64,000 nt of DNA from Desulfosporosinus acidiphilus SJ4 (GCF_000255115.2 NC_018068.1:1645977-1709976); one strand, 5' to 3'. Counted from the first letter of the stretch, positions 1-9,494 are shown. Numbers and translations: made by a program. Notes: generated from the letters alone by a model not told the origin.

Positions 1-14
1 CATGGGGAACCTCC

Positions 15-1016
15 TCAGCGAGTTTTGAGATTGAGTAAATCCTTGGGATTGCCTAGTGAAAGGACTGTTCCCAAAAAGATAATGACGACTCCGATAATGA
101 GGTTTGGCGCTAGTTGCAAGTTATTCAGCAGCCAGCCAAAGAAGACGGACCATAAGGCAAAGGTCACACTCAAGCCCATTGTCCTGCCGACTCCGGTCAT
201 ATTCATAGCGCGATACCAGGATAAAAAGGACGTTCCGCCTACTAAACCGACTACAGCAATATACCAACCGGCAGGGGAAGCAAGGCTAGCCGTAAGAATT
301 CGGAAAGAGACTCCACCAACCAATGGAAGGATGACAACGATATAAACGAGAAAAGAAGTGGCTTCTCGAATACCAATAGCAATATCAGAATCGACTAAAT
401 CCATACCGTAAGTAGATAAGACCCCTTCCACAGCCCAACCTAGTGCACCAACGACAGCTAAGCCAATACCGAGATAAAAATGAGGGTAATTTGAACTGTT
501 GGGCGGCACAAAGCCGACAATAAATGAGCCGAAAATAGCCATAATAATACCGAACCAGAGACGCCGCGATATTTTTTCCTTAAGAAAGACTGATCCGAGG
601 AGGGCGCCAACGGCCGGATATGCGGCCGTGATTGCGGCTGTATAAGAGGCACCGGCAAAATAGATCCCAAGTAAATTGCCGGACATTCCGATAGGTCCGC
701 CTAGAATTGCGGCGAGCATAATCATTTTAGCGGGGCGAGTTTTTAAGGTGCGCGCGTAATCTCGCCATTTGCCGTTTATGATATTATAAATAAATAACCA
801 TAACGCGGCGAACCCATCATGTAAACAGGCTCCAACTAATGGAGCCGCAAAAATACTTTGATTATTTGTAAAAGGGGCTAGCCCAAGAACCATCCCCATT
901 AAAACCCCGTCCAGCCCCCAGGCGGCACCCGATAATAGTCCTCTGCCGACGCCCTTTTTGGCAAAGGTTAAGTTCCTCTTCTGTAATAGTAATTGTGCAC
1001 TTTGTTCCATTGACAT
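15..1016 (-). CDS. EamA/DMT-family permease
   Basis: A 333-residue integral membrane protein with about ten hydrophobic segments and the two-fold layout of EamA drug/metabolite transporters. The first half carries a GxxxG-rich region and a PxxxALLGSVFLKEKIS-type segment typical of the end of the first EamA repeat; the second half ends in a matching WSVFFGWLL segment. The start is supported by AAGGAG a few bases upstream of the ATG. It is co-oriented with the LysR gene just upstream (36-bp gap) and may be its target. The substrate cannot be read from the sequence. Confidence 0.8.
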   Translation of the reverse strand: MSMEQSAQLLLQKRNLTFAKKGVGRGLLSGAAWGLDGVLMGMVLGLAPFTNNQSIFAAPLVGACLHDGFAALWLFIYNIINGKWRDYARTLKTRPAKMIMLAAILGGPIGMSGNLLGIYFAGASYTAAITAAYPAVGALLGSVFLKEKISRRLWFGIIMAIFGSFIVGFVPPNSSNYPHFYLGIGLAVVGALGWAVEGVLSTYGMDLVDSDIAIGIREATSFLVYIVVILPLVGGVSFRILTASLASPAGWYIAVVGLVGGTSFLSWYRAMNMTGVGRTMGLSVTFALWSVFFGWLLNNLQLAPNLIIGVVIIFLGTVLSLGNPKDLLNLKTR

Positions 1017-1052
1017 GTAACTCCTTAAATTAAAGATACCGGTCAGTAGAAT

Positions 1053-1958
1053 TTAAACCGCTTGCCGTTCCTTGGAACAGCAGGCTTTTATTACTCGGAT
1101 AAATTCTTTTTCTACCAGTGAAAGATGGTGCCGGCTAGACCAAATTAAGACGATGGATGCTTCTAGATGAGCACCGTCTATGATTATTTTCCTAATCTTA
1201 TTTGACTTTGCGAACTCATCTGCCATGAATTGCGGAACAAAAGCAATACTTTCACCATTGGATAAGATTTTCTCCATCATTTCTAAATTATCTACCCGGT
1301 AAGAGACATTTATATCACCATATTTTCGCAAGAGACTTGATACACCGCAATTTGTGATATATTCCGTATTGTATAAAAGAACAGGCAGGGAAAGCGCCTG
1401 ATTCAGAGTTATAGTCTTTTGAGTGATTTTGGAGTTTGAACCGGTTATTATGACAAATTCATCTGTGAACAATTCTTTACAGTTAATGTCTTTTGCTTGG
1501 CAAGATTCTTCAGTATTAAAGATAATCCCAAAGTTAGCCTTTCCGGTTTTTACGTCCTGTAATATATTGTTGGACTCTCCGACTTTCAGCAAGGTATTGA
1601 CTTTAGGGTGATTATGTTTGAAGGTTGTTAATATTTCAGGCATTATGGTTATATTAACACTAGGATCAGCGGCCACAGAGATATTTCCATTAAGCTCAAC
1701 AGAGTTGCCTCTCCCTAAGGAGCGGATATCATCAATGATGTTTAATACTTCTTTAGCCTTAATGATAATCGATTCCGCGACTTCAGTTAATTGGGCCCCG
1801 GAGCTTGTACGGGTCAACAGAACGACACCTAGTTCATCTTCAAGTTTGCTGATAGCTGAGCTAAGAGCAGGTTGAGAAATATGGGCACGTTCGGCTGCAA
1901 GTGAAATAGACTTTGATTCTTGGACCGCTACTAAATAGGCTAATTGTTCAAGACGCAT
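1053..1958 (-). CDS. LysR-family transcriptional regulator
   Basis: A 301-residue protein with the N-terminal LysR winged helix-turn-helix (residues 1-60; LAYLVAVQESKSISLAAERAHISQPALSSAI) and a C-terminal periplasmic-binding-like effector domain from about residue 90. Length is normal for the family. GGAGGG lies upstream of the ATG. It is divergent from the MFS/phosphodiesterase pair at 2299-5794 and probably regulates either that pair or the DMT permease behind it. The effector is unknown; the intergenic inverted repeat at 2091-2144 is a candidate site. Confidence 0.88.
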   Translation of the reverse strand: MRLEQLAYLVAVQESKSISLAAERAHISQPALSSAISKLEDELGVVLLTRTSSGAQLTEVAESIIIKAKEVLNIIDDIRSLGRGNSVELNGNISVAADPSVNITIMPEILTTFKHNHPKVNTLLKVGESNNILQDVKTGKANFGIIFNTEESCQAKDINCKELFTDEFVIITGSNSKITQKTITLNQALSLPVLLYNTEYITNCGVSSLLRKYGDINVSYRVDNLEMMEKILSNGESIAFVPQFMADEFAKSNKIRKIIIDGAHLEASIVLIWSSRHHLSLVEKEFIRVIKACCSKERQAV

Positions 1959-2090
1959 ATTTCATAACCCTCCACATATTTCATAACCTCCGATAAATGA
2001 TGTCGAATTCTCGGTTTTAATTATACTATTTGTTATTTATATTACAATATAAATTTAAAGAATATCGCCTCAAACACCAAATGATTTTAG

Positions 2091-2144
2091 TTATATGGGA
2101 TATAACAACTAAGTATTTCCCATAAAAAGTTGTATCCCATATAA
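2091..2144. promoter_or_regulatory. inverted repeat in lysR-MFS intergenic region
   Basis: TTATATGGGATA at 2091-2102 is repeated as its exact reverse complement TATCCCATATAA at 2133-2144, with a 30-bp spacer holding a further TTTCCCATA half-match. It lies between the divergent LysR and MFS genes, where LysR proteins normally bind. Inference: operator for the LysR regulator. The remainder of 1959-2298 shows no gene. Confidence 0.45.
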
Positions 2145-2298
2145 TCAGGACAAGTACGAAATATCACAAAGGGATGGACGCCAGAACACGTTACGTCCCT
2201 ATCGAAAATTAGGAAGAGGAGGGTAGCAGCAGGGTATTGACGACGTATTTGAATTAATTCTTGAAGTTATCAAAATTTTGAATTAGGAGAGTAGATAT

Positions 2299-3675
2299 AT
2301 GGCTGTAGTGACAGAGTCAAATTTAGAAGCGAATACCAGTAGTAAGAAACATTACTTAGATGATGCACGTATGTGTCTTGAGCATTACAAATTTTTGATT
2401 ATTCTTGCTCTAGCTTATGCCTTTGACCAAATGGATTTATTTACATTTTCTTTCGTAGCCCCTGCCCTGACAAAACACTGGGGTGCTTCCATGGAGTGGA
2501 TCGGGATAGTCAATTCTTGTACATTTGTAGGCATGTTGTTCGGATGTTGGTTCGGCGGCTGGCTGTCTGACGTAATTGGCCGCAGAAAAGCATTTTTGTT
2601 TTCCGTATTCTTTTTCTCGACCTTTTCCATCTTAAATGGAGTGGCACCTAGTCCTGCAATCTTCTTAGTTTTTAGAACCTTAACCGGTTTCGGTATTTTA
2701 TCAATGGTCGTTGTGGCCATGGTATATATTACTGAAATTTTACCGTCCGCTTCCAGAGGAAAATGGCAGGCAATATCATTAGCAACAGGTTTGCTCAGCG
2801 TACCGCTCATTGGACAAATCGCCGAAAAAATCGTACCAAGCAGTCCAAATGGTTGGAGATATATTTTCTTCATCGGTGGAACAGGATTTATTATCTTTAT
2901 CTTAGCCCTGACTTGGCTTAAGGAATCTCCACGTTGGCTTATCACAAAAGGTCGTTATTCCGAGGCCGAAAAAGTGATTCAAAGGTTCCTTCCTAATGAG
3001 AAAGTTGACATAAACTTGGAAGCAAGTATTAACCCGGCAAATACTGCTCCTAAAGAGGCTGGGACCCGAGAGGCCCTTAAAGAGATCTTTAGTAAGAAAT
3101 ATGCCCGGAAAACCAGCGTTCTGATTATCATGGTTTGCTGTATTACTGTTGGATACTTTATGTTCTTTGGTTGGATGCCTACCCTGTTAAACGATTATGG
3201 TTTTTCCTTGGATGACGCTTTGTGGATGTCTGCACTTGTATCATTTGGAAGTCCTATTGGAAACTATCTGGCGGCTGCCTTCACTGATAAAGGCGGAAGA
3301 AAAATTCCAATCGTTATCTACAGTCTCTTAGTCGGAGTTCTAACCATTGTTTTTGGTACCCTTAAGATTCCAATGGTCATTGTTGGCATAGGTTTCTTTA
3401 TCAGGGTTCTCATGGACGGCGTTTTCGTAGTCATGTGGTCATATTTAGCTGAAGCTTATCCAACGCATATAAGAAACAGCGGTACAGGTTTTATTTACAG
3501 TACAGGCAGACTTTTGACTGCTGTGGCAATGGTAGTTGTACCGATGATTTATAAAGGTTTTGGGTATGCAGTCCTGTTTGGAATCATCGGCGTTATGTTC
3601 CTCATAGTAGCAGTAACCACCGGGCTTTGGGGCGAAAAAACTGCCGGTCGTTCACTGGATGAAATCGAAGCCTAG
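2299..3675 (+). CDS. MFS transporter, sugar/aromatic-acid porter type
   Basis: A 458-residue protein with 12 predicted transmembrane segments. The conserved loop 2-3 motif (GGWLSDVIGRRKAF) and the mid-protein PESPRWL-like motif (LKESPRWLITKGR) place it among the sugar-porter/AAHS MFS branches, which are generally proton symporters for uptake. GGAGAG precedes the ATG. It is followed after 70 bp by a type I phosphodiesterase on the same strand, suggesting joint uptake and cleavage of a phosphoester, but that is inference. Confidence 0.85.
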   Translation: MAVVTESNLEANTSSKKHYLDDARMCLEHYKFLIILALAYAFDQMDLFTFSFVAPALTKHWGASMEWIGIVNSCTFVGMLFGCWFGGWLSDVIGRRKAFLFSVFFFSTFSILNGVAPSPAIFLVFRTLTGFGILSMVVVAMVYITEILPSASRGKWQAISLATGLLSVPLIGQIAEKIVPSSPNGWRYIFFIGGTGFIIFILALTWLKESPRWLITKGRYSEAEKVIQRFLPNEKVDINLEASINPANTAPKEAGTREALKEIFSKKYARKTSVLIIMVCCITVGYFMFFGWMPTLLNDYGFSLDDALWMSALVSFGSPIGNYLAAAFTDKGGRKIPIVIYSLLVGVLTIVFGTLKIPMVIVGIGFFIRVLMDGVFVVMWSYLAEAYPTHIRNSGTGFIYSTGRLLTAVAMVVVPMIYKGFGYAVLFGIIGVMFLIVAVTTGLWGEKTAGRSLDEIEA

Positions 3676-3745
3676 ATCTAGATATTTTTTCACCCATTTC
3701 TAATGGATGGATCATAAATAAAAAGAATTCTAAGGAGTTGGGGTA

Positions 3746-5794
3746 ATGAAAAGAAAGGCACTTACCAATAAGTTATTGGTATTGGGCGTTGACGGAATGG
3801 ACCCAAGAATCAGTAAAAAGTTCTTGGCTGAAGGAAAAATGCCTAACTTACAAAAATTCATTGACCGAGGGGCTGCTAGAGAAGACATTCGTCTGCTCGG
3901 TGCAATCCCCACAATCACACCGCCCTGTTGGACGACCCTTGCCACAGGTGCTTATCCTGGAACCCATGGCATCACCTGCTATTGGAGACAATCTCCGGAA
4001 AGTCTCGATGCAGTAGTTTACAATATGGATTCCCGCAACTGTCTCGCTGAACAAGTCTGGAATATCAGCGCTGAGGCAGGCATGAAAACACTAGTATGGC
4101 ACTGGCCTGGTAGTTCATGGCCTCCAACCTCTCACAGCGAAAACCTCAGCGTTGTTGATGGCACCCAGCCTGGTTCTGTTAACATGGGCGTGGCCCAGCT
4201 CGACTGGGAAAAGGTTATTGTCGCTACACCTGAAATTAAAGAAGTCCGCTATGCTCCTAGAGTAGACAAGCCGGCGGGTGTAGGCTGCATCATTACGGAT
4301 TTGGAAGACACACTGGACAATGATGTTGATGACGAAATGATGGAACTTTGGTGGGGTGATACTGCTCGTCAAGGCGGAGAAATTCGCACCTACGTCATGG
4401 ATGATGAAGATACGGAAGTTGTAATCGGCAGTAAGGTTGCCTACGACATTGTAAATTCTCCCCTTAAAGACGCTGCAGGTTGGGCTAATGCTCCCGCAGG
4501 TTCCAAAGAATTTACCATCTTAACATCGGGCGGTGTCATGAGACGTCCTGCTCTTATCCTTAAAAATCAAGCCGGAGAATATGATCGGGTGGCTATCTAT
4601 AAGAATAAGAAAGCAGAAACCCCCATTGTTGTCTTGGAATGTGGTAAAATGGTCACCGGCATTATTGATGACGTTACCAAAAAAGAAGTCACCAAACCGG
4701 CCTGCCGTTCCATGAAGATCCTCGAACTTGATCCAGCAGGCAATAAAGTAAGATTGTGGATCAGCAATGCCCTTGATATTTCCAATGATATGTTATGGCA
4801 TCCAAAATCTCTTTATCAAGAAATTAAAAGCAATGTAGGTGAGGTTCCCCCTGTAAGTCTGATCGGCGGAGAAGATGACGAACTAGTTGGTGAAATCTTC
4901 GAACCCTCTTGGGATCTTTATAACAAATGGCAAGCAGATTGCTTGAATTATGCTATCAAAGAAAAAGGTTATGAAGTTATCTTATCCCATCTTCACAATA
5001 TCGACTGTGCCGGACACCAGTTGTGGCATCTTGGAAAGACTCTGCCCCCCTGGAATTATACCGATGAAAAAACCTATCAAGGGTTCATCGAGAAATTCTA
5101 TACCCAAACTGATAAATATTTCGGAGAATTCCTCTATTTATTAGATGAGGGCTGGACAGTACTGATTTTAAGTGACCACGGCCTCATCGTCGGCGAAAAC
5201 GTACCTCCAATTATCGGGGAATATGGCGGTCTTAATACCAAGGTCATGGAAAAGCTGGGCTACACCGTGATGAAGAAGGACGAGAACGGCAATTCCATTC
5301 GAGAAGTGGATTGGGAAAAGACAAGAGCTGTACAAATTCGCAGCAACTACATTTATATTAATCTTAAAGGCCGCGACAAATACGGTATCGTGGATCCGAA
5401 AGATAAATATGATCTGGAAGAACAAATCATCTCCGATTTATATAATTATCGGGATGAGAGAACGGGTAAACGTGTCATTGGGATCTGCCTCAGAAACAAA
5501 GACGCGGTGTTAATTGGTACAAACGGACCGGAATGCGGCGATATCTTCTTCTCAGTTGAAGAAGGCTATAACAGATTGCACGGTGACAGCATTTCAACTT
5601 CTGAAGGATACTTTGATACCTCAGTTTCCCCGGTTTTTGTAGCAGCCGGGTCGGGTATTAAAGAAGGATTTACAACCGAACGTACGATCCGACAAGTTGA
5701 TGTTGCACCTTCGATCTCAGTATTGCTCGGTTTGCGTTTCCCAGCACAATGTGAAGGGGCGCCAATTTACCAGATTTTCTCCGAAGATATTTAG
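3746..5794 (+). CDS. type I phosphodiesterase/nucleotide pyrophosphatase family protein
   Basis: A 682-residue alkaline-phosphatase-superfamily enzyme. The N-terminus shows the metal-binding VLGVDGMDPR motif (Asp), then MPNL, and the nucleophile region TPPCWTTLATGAYPGTHG; later LSHLHNID and ILSDHG supply the remaining metal ligands. This is the order found in phosphodiesterase/AP2-like metalloenzymes. There is no signal peptide, so it is probably cytoplasmic. AAGGAG lies upstream of the start. It follows an MFS importer and is closed by a strong terminator at 5808. The exact phosphoester substrate is unknown. Confidence 0.82.
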   Translation: MKRKALTNKLLVLGVDGMDPRISKKFLAEGKMPNLQKFIDRGAAREDIRLLGAIPTITPPCWTTLATGAYPGTHGITCYWRQSPESLDAVVYNMDSRNCLAEQVWNISAEAGMKTLVWHWPGSSWPPTSHSENLSVVDGTQPGSVNMGVAQLDWEKVIVATPEIKEVRYAPRVDKPAGVGCIITDLEDTLDNDVDDEMMELWWGDTARQGGEIRTYVMDDEDTEVVIGSKVAYDIVNSPLKDAAGWANAPAGSKEFTILTSGGVMRRPALILKNQAGEYDRVAIYKNKKAETPIVVLECGKMVTGIIDDVTKKEVTKPACRSMKILELDPAGNKVRLWISNALDISNDMLWHPKSLYQEIKSNVGEVPPVSLIGGEDDELVGEIFEPSWDLYNKWQADCLNYAIKEKGYEVILSHLHNIDCAGHQLWHLGKTLPPWNYTDEKTYQGFIEKFYTQTDKYFGEFLYLLDEGWTVLILSDHGLIVGENVPPIIGEYGGLNTKVMEKLGYTVMKKDENGNSIREVDWEKTRAVQIRSNYIYINLKGRDKYGIVDPKDKYDLEEQIISDLYNYRDERTGKRVIGICLRNKDAVLIGTNGPECGDIFFSVEEGYNRLHGDSISTSEGYFDTSVSPVFVAAGSGIKEGFTTERTIRQVDVAPSISVLLGLRFPAQCEGAPIYQIFSEDI

Positions 5795-5807
5795 TAAATA
5801 TAATATT

Positions 5808-5848
5808 GCAGCTATCAGAAAGCAGCAGCACACTGATAGCTGCTTTTT
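5808..5848 (+). terminator. rho-independent terminator
   Basis: GCAGCTATCAG pairs perfectly with CTGATAGCTGC over an 14-base loop and is followed by TTTTT. It ends the MFS-phosphodiesterase transcript. Confidence 0.85.
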
Positions 5849-6013
5849 AACTGATGAGATAAGTCCTTCGGTAATATGTCAAGACCCTAAGTGAGTCAAT
5901 TTTTCAGTAAGTTAGTTATCCGTTGGCAAAAAAGGCAATAAAAAACCCTCTTATTCCCAAAATGAAATGGAAACAAGTTACAAAAATGGGACTTCAATTC
6001 TCGTAGTTCATGC

Positions 6014-7255
6014 TTAGTTTGCAATCCCCCTATTGCCATGTGGCATATAGATTTGGTTGCTGCGTAGCAGAGCATCAACCATACGGACGAGTTTGCGTGC
6101 AGTAAGCACGAGAGCACGGCGATGATGGTGAGTCTTACTTTCCGAGAATTTACGTTGGTAGAAGGCTTTGTACTCTGGTTCCTTTTGGCGTACTAGGTTA
6201 GCAGCCTGGATGATATAACTTCGCAAGTAGGTGTTGCCGGTTCGAGTTAAGGGCGTGTCATCGGCTGTAAAATCACCGGACTGGTGAGAACGCCAGGTTA
6301 GCCCAATAAACTTTGCTAAGGCTCCTTCATTCGGAAAACGGCGGATGTCTCCAATCTCAGCAATAATACCAGCTGAAAGCACAGGGCCAATACCGGGAAT
6401 GGTAATGAGCGTATTAGGGAAATGCCTGATTTCAGCTTCGATCGCCTTATCGATTTTCTTGACCTGTTTCTCTAAAGTGTGGATGGTTTCGATGCTCGTG
6501 GCTAGGATAAGGTTAATGGGTTGCAATAGGCTTCCACGTAGTCGATGGGCCTTGCGAGCGGCTTCCTTCAACTCTCTGGCTTTGGCTTCCGGATCCTCGA
6601 AATGACTTCTTCCTTTCTCCATGAGGAAATCAATCAGTTCATCAAGCGGTCGAGCCGCAACCTCTTCTGGAGAAAAAAACTCAAGTGTCAAGGATTCAGA
6701 AGTAACGCTGAAAGTATTACTAAAAACCGTACCTTGGGCAAGAGTGCTAAACTTTAAGAACAAGTTCGTGAGGAAATAATTCTTCTCTCTGGAGATCATC
6801 TCGATCAGATGACAACGAAAGCGAGTGAGTCGCTGTAACGGTAAGTAGCGGAAATCGACCTGAGAGCCCTCCGGGAGCCGGCCGAAGCGTAAACGTTCGG
6901 CAATGACCCAGGCATCAATCCAGTCGTTCTTCGGAAGGTCCACATAAGCCTTTTTGAAATTAGCAACGACCTTGGGGTTAAAGGAATAAATTTGGGGCTG
7001 TAAAGGTGCTAAACAATGGTCTTCCGCTAAGAACATTTGTAACGGCCAACTGTACACGGAAGTGGCCTCTAAACCAATAACCAGCCGGTCCTCATTCTCT
7101 TTATTACAGGCTTCAGAGAGATATCGGGCAACTTGCTCACAACCAGGCTGATCATTCAAAACCCTTAGCCTTTTAACTGGTTCATTACCACGCTCATCTA
7201 AGATTCGCACTTTAAAATCACTGGAACTCACATCTATACCGACAAATAAACTCAA
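6014..7255 (-). CDS. IS110-family transposase/recombinase
   Basis: A 413-residue IS110-type recombinase. The N-terminal DEDD RuvC-like domain starts with FVGIDVSSSDFKV and contains GLEATSVYSWPL; the C-terminal domain has the typical TIPGIGPVLSAGIIAEIGDI followed by FIGLTWRSHQSGDF with the family serine. Full length and open, so it may be active. It lies between the terminator at 5848 and the thioredoxin gene at 7897. IS110 elements lack clear terminal inverted repeats, so the element ends were not determined. Confidence 0.9.
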   Translation of the reverse strand: MSLFVGIDVSSSDFKVRILDERGNEPVKRLRVLNDQPGCEQVARYLSEACNKENEDRLVIGLEATSVYSWPLQMFLAEDHCLAPLQPQIYSFNPKVVANFKKAYVDLPKNDWIDAWVIAERLRFGRLPEGSQVDFRYLPLQRLTRFRCHLIEMISREKNYFLTNLFLKFSTLAQGTVFSNTFSVTSESLTLEFFSPEEVAARPLDELIDFLMEKGRSHFEDPEAKARELKEAARKAHRLRGSLLQPINLILATSIETIHTLEKQVKKIDKAIEAEIRHFPNTLITIPGIGPVLSAGIIAEIGDIRRFPNEGALAKFIGLTWRSHQSGDFTADDTPLTRTGNTYLRSYIIQAANLVRQKEPEYKAFYQRKFSESKTHHHRRALVLTARKLVRMVDALLRSNQIYMPHGNRGIAN

Positions 7256-7560
7256 GTAAAATCACCTCACTTTCCGAGTCGAAGAATTTGTAAGATTAAC
7301 GTTGGGACCAGGCACCACAACAGGTCAACAACCTCGCCGAATCAGCACTTGTCTTAAAAAGACCTCGGATCCAACCGATCTGCTACCATCGGAGGGGTTC
7401 CCTTTAAGCTGTGCAACCTTCGAGTTAAAAGTTCAAATTGTGGGCTGGCAGTCAGACTTAATAAGAGGTCATAGCCTCAAGGAGTGAAAGGCCTTACCAG
7501 AACGAACCTCACGGTATCATTTTGCCTGAAACCCCAACAAACTTAAATACTTTTTTGTTG
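7256..7560 (-). ncRNA. candidate IS110 bridge-RNA region (non-coding leader)
   Basis: About 300 bp of apparently non-coding DNA lies directly upstream of the IS110 recombinase start. In IS110-group elements this left-end leader encodes the bridge RNA that pairs with donor and target DNA. I see GC-rich stem-forming blocks (for example CTCGGATCC and GATCTGCTACCATCGG around 7368-7394) but did not fold it. The position is the evidence; the RNA itself is inferred. Confidence 0.4.
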
Positions 7561-7607
7561 TCAAAGAACGACTTAAGGAATCATTACTCAGGTATTCCTT
7601 ATCCTGA

Positions 7608-7735
7608 GCCTGTGGACAGTGCCAGCCTATGGAAAAGCCCTTATGGGTCTATCTTAAAAGAGCTTTCCCTCAGGCTTTGGACAAGTCGAATTTGAAGTGT
7701 GCTTTGGGGTTGACTTGTCCACACTGCCCACAGGC
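7608..7735. repeat. nested inverted repeats between IS110 and the trx genes
   Basis: GCCTGTGGACAGTG (7608-7621) is matched by CACTGCCCACAGGC (7722-7735) with one mismatch, and GGACAAGTC (7679-7687) by GACTTGTCC (7712-7720). No coding sequence is visible across 7490-7890. This could be the end of the IS110 leader, a second element's end, or a leader of the trx genes. A further CCCCACG...CGTGGGG pair sits at about 7829-7862 before the trx start. Confidence 0.5.
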
Positions 7736-7896
7736 ACGACGACTGCATGGGGTATGCGTTATTCTGCGCGCATCTTGTTGATGATGACCAACCAACTGAA
7801 TTTCCAGTTTTCTTTGGTCATTTAAATACCCCACGTTCCATTAGTTTTTTGGACTCGTGGGGCAGGAACTAAATTAATTATACGAGGAGTGTTACT

Positions 7897-8223
7897 ATGT
7901 CTTTACAACAATTGAACGCAAACAGTTTTGAAGAAATCATTTATGACAATTGTGAATCTTGCTTGGTCATTTTCTCCAGAAAAGATTGTCATGTCTGCAA
8001 AGAAGTTGTTCCCATGCTTGATGAGCTAAAACCTCAATATGAAGGCAAATTTGGTTTCTTTTATGTTGATGTTGAAGAGGACAAAAATCTATTTCAACGC
8101 TTCTCCCTAAAAGGTGTCCCGCAGATTCTCTTTTTCTCCAACGGCGAATATCAAGGAAAACTCGCCGGGAAGGTTGAGGAAGAAGATGTTGAGGATAAGA
8201 TTGCCGAAGTTCTCAATGCTTAA
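7897..8223 (+). CDS. thioredoxin-like protein, CHVC active site
   Basis: A 108-residue single-domain thioredoxin fold. The redox motif is C31-H-V-C34, not the usual CGPC; the cis-proline strand is seen in KGVPQILFFSNGEYQGKLAG. Two extra cysteines lie at 19 and 22. ACGAGGAG precedes the ATG. It is 39 bp upstream of a thioredoxin-reductase-like flavoprotein, so the two probably form a dedicated redox couple. The atypical dipeptide predicts a different redox potential from housekeeping thioredoxin. Confidence 0.85.
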   Translation: MSLQQLNANSFEEIIYDNCESCLVIFSRKDCHVCKEVVPMLDELKPQYEGKFGFFYVDVEEDKNLFQRFSLKGVPQILFFSNGEYQGKLAGKVEEEDVEDKIAEVLNA

Positions 8224-8262
8224 AGAGTTTATTTCCGAGAGTAATGAAAAGGAGTAGACGTC

Positions 8263-9477
8263 ATGGTTAATGCTTATGACTTGATTATTATAGGCGGCGG
8301 ACCTGCTGGATTATCGGCTGCAATCTATGGTGGTCGGGCAAGACTTAAAACGTTAGTTATTAATAAAGGCGCTATCGGAGGTCTGGTTAATACAACCCGA
8401 GAAATCGTGAATTATCCCGGATACCCTCAGGTTAGCGGACCGGATCTTATGAAAGATTTTCATAAACATGCTCAAAGCTTTGGCGTTGAATTTGTAAGAG
8501 AAGAGGTTGTAAGTGTAGAGCTTTCCCAGGAAGAGAAAAAGGTTAGAACGAAAAAAGGAAAAGAATTTTCCGCTAAAGCAGTAATTATTGCCTGCGGCAG
8601 CGAGCCGCGGCTTTTAAATATTCCCGGGGAGAGAAGACTTCGGGGCAGCGGTGTTGCCTACTGCGCTACTTGTGATGCAGAGTTCTTTAACGGTGAAGAC
8701 GTCGTTGTCGTTGGCAGCGGTGACCAGGCCATCGAAGAAGGTATGTATATCACAAAATTTGCTCGTAAGGTAACCGTCATCGTCTTGCATGACGAAGGAA
8801 TTCTCGATTGTAACAAATTAAGTGCCGAAAGAGCTTTTGAGAACCCCAAAATGGAGTTTGTTTGGAACTCCACCATTGAGGAAGTTCTTGGGGAAGATAA
8901 CGTTAAGGGTGTAAAAATTAAAAATCTGAAAACGGGGAGCTCCTCAGAATTAGCATGTCAAGGTGTCTTCTTCTTCGTAGGGATGGTTCCCTCAACTAAA
9001 TATTTAACAGACAGTGGTATTGAGATAGACCAAAAAGGATATATCCCGGTCAATGATCTTATGGAGACTAATCTTGAGGGCGTTTATGCCGTAGGGGATA
9101 ACCGTGTAAAATATTTAAGACAGGTAGTCTCGGCAGCGGGTGACGGGGCAACGGCTGCTGTTGCCGCTGAACGTTACCTCGAAGAAGTCAATGTATTTAA
9201 TAGCAATGTCCTTCAGAGCCAGAAAAAAGTATTATTACTATTTGAAAATGCTTTAATTAATGAAAGCTTAGAGTTCGGCACCTTGCTGGAAGATGTTAAT
9301 AGAGAATCATCTGAAATATACAAGATCGTCAAGGTTGATATGGCCACTAAGAAAAACCTTGCTAAAAAATATGATATAAAAATTGCCCCAGCAGTTGTAG
9401 TCTTAGATCAGGGAAAAGAGATCAAACGACTTGCTTGTGTCTTGGATAAGTCAAAATTGAAATCTGAATTATGCTAG
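8263..9477 (+). CDS. thioredoxin-reductase-like flavoprotein with C-terminal thioredoxin-fold extension
   Basis: A 404-residue protein. Residues 1-310 match thioredoxin reductase: FAD-binding GGGPAGLSAAIYGGRA, redox disulfide C134-A-T-C137-D, NADPH-binding region near VVVGSGDQAIEE, and the C-terminal FAD site YAVGDNR. A normal TrxB stops near 310; here about 85 further residues form a thioredoxin-like fold (VLLLFENAL, then IKIAPAVVVLDQGKEI) that lacks the CxxC. It follows the CHVC thioredoxin in the same operon. The extension may be a docking domain; electron donor could be NAD(P)H or ferredoxin. Confidence 0.85.
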   Translation: MVNAYDLIIIGGGPAGLSAAIYGGRARLKTLVINKGAIGGLVNTTREIVNYPGYPQVSGPDLMKDFHKHAQSFGVEFVREEVVSVELSQEEKKVRTKKGKEFSAKAVIIACGSEPRLLNIPGERRLRGSGVAYCATCDAEFFNGEDVVVVGSGDQAIEEGMYITKFARKVTVIVLHDEGILDCNKLSAERAFENPKMEFVWNSTIEEVLGEDNVKGVKIKNLKTGSSSELACQGVFFFVGMVPSTKYLTDSGIEIDQKGYIPVNDLMETNLEGVYAVGDNRVKYLRQVVSAAGDGATAAVAAERYLEEVNVFNSNVLQSQKKVLLLFENALINESLEFGTLLEDVNRESSEIYKIVKVDMATKKNLAKKYDIKIAPAVVVLDQGKEIKRLACVLDKSKLKSELC

Positions 9478-9494
9478 TTTCTGGCATACCCAAA

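Noticed and set aside
2415-2945. 176-codon minus-strand frame opposite the MFS transporter
   Set aside because: Antisense shadow of a clear MFS coding sequence; no independent support.
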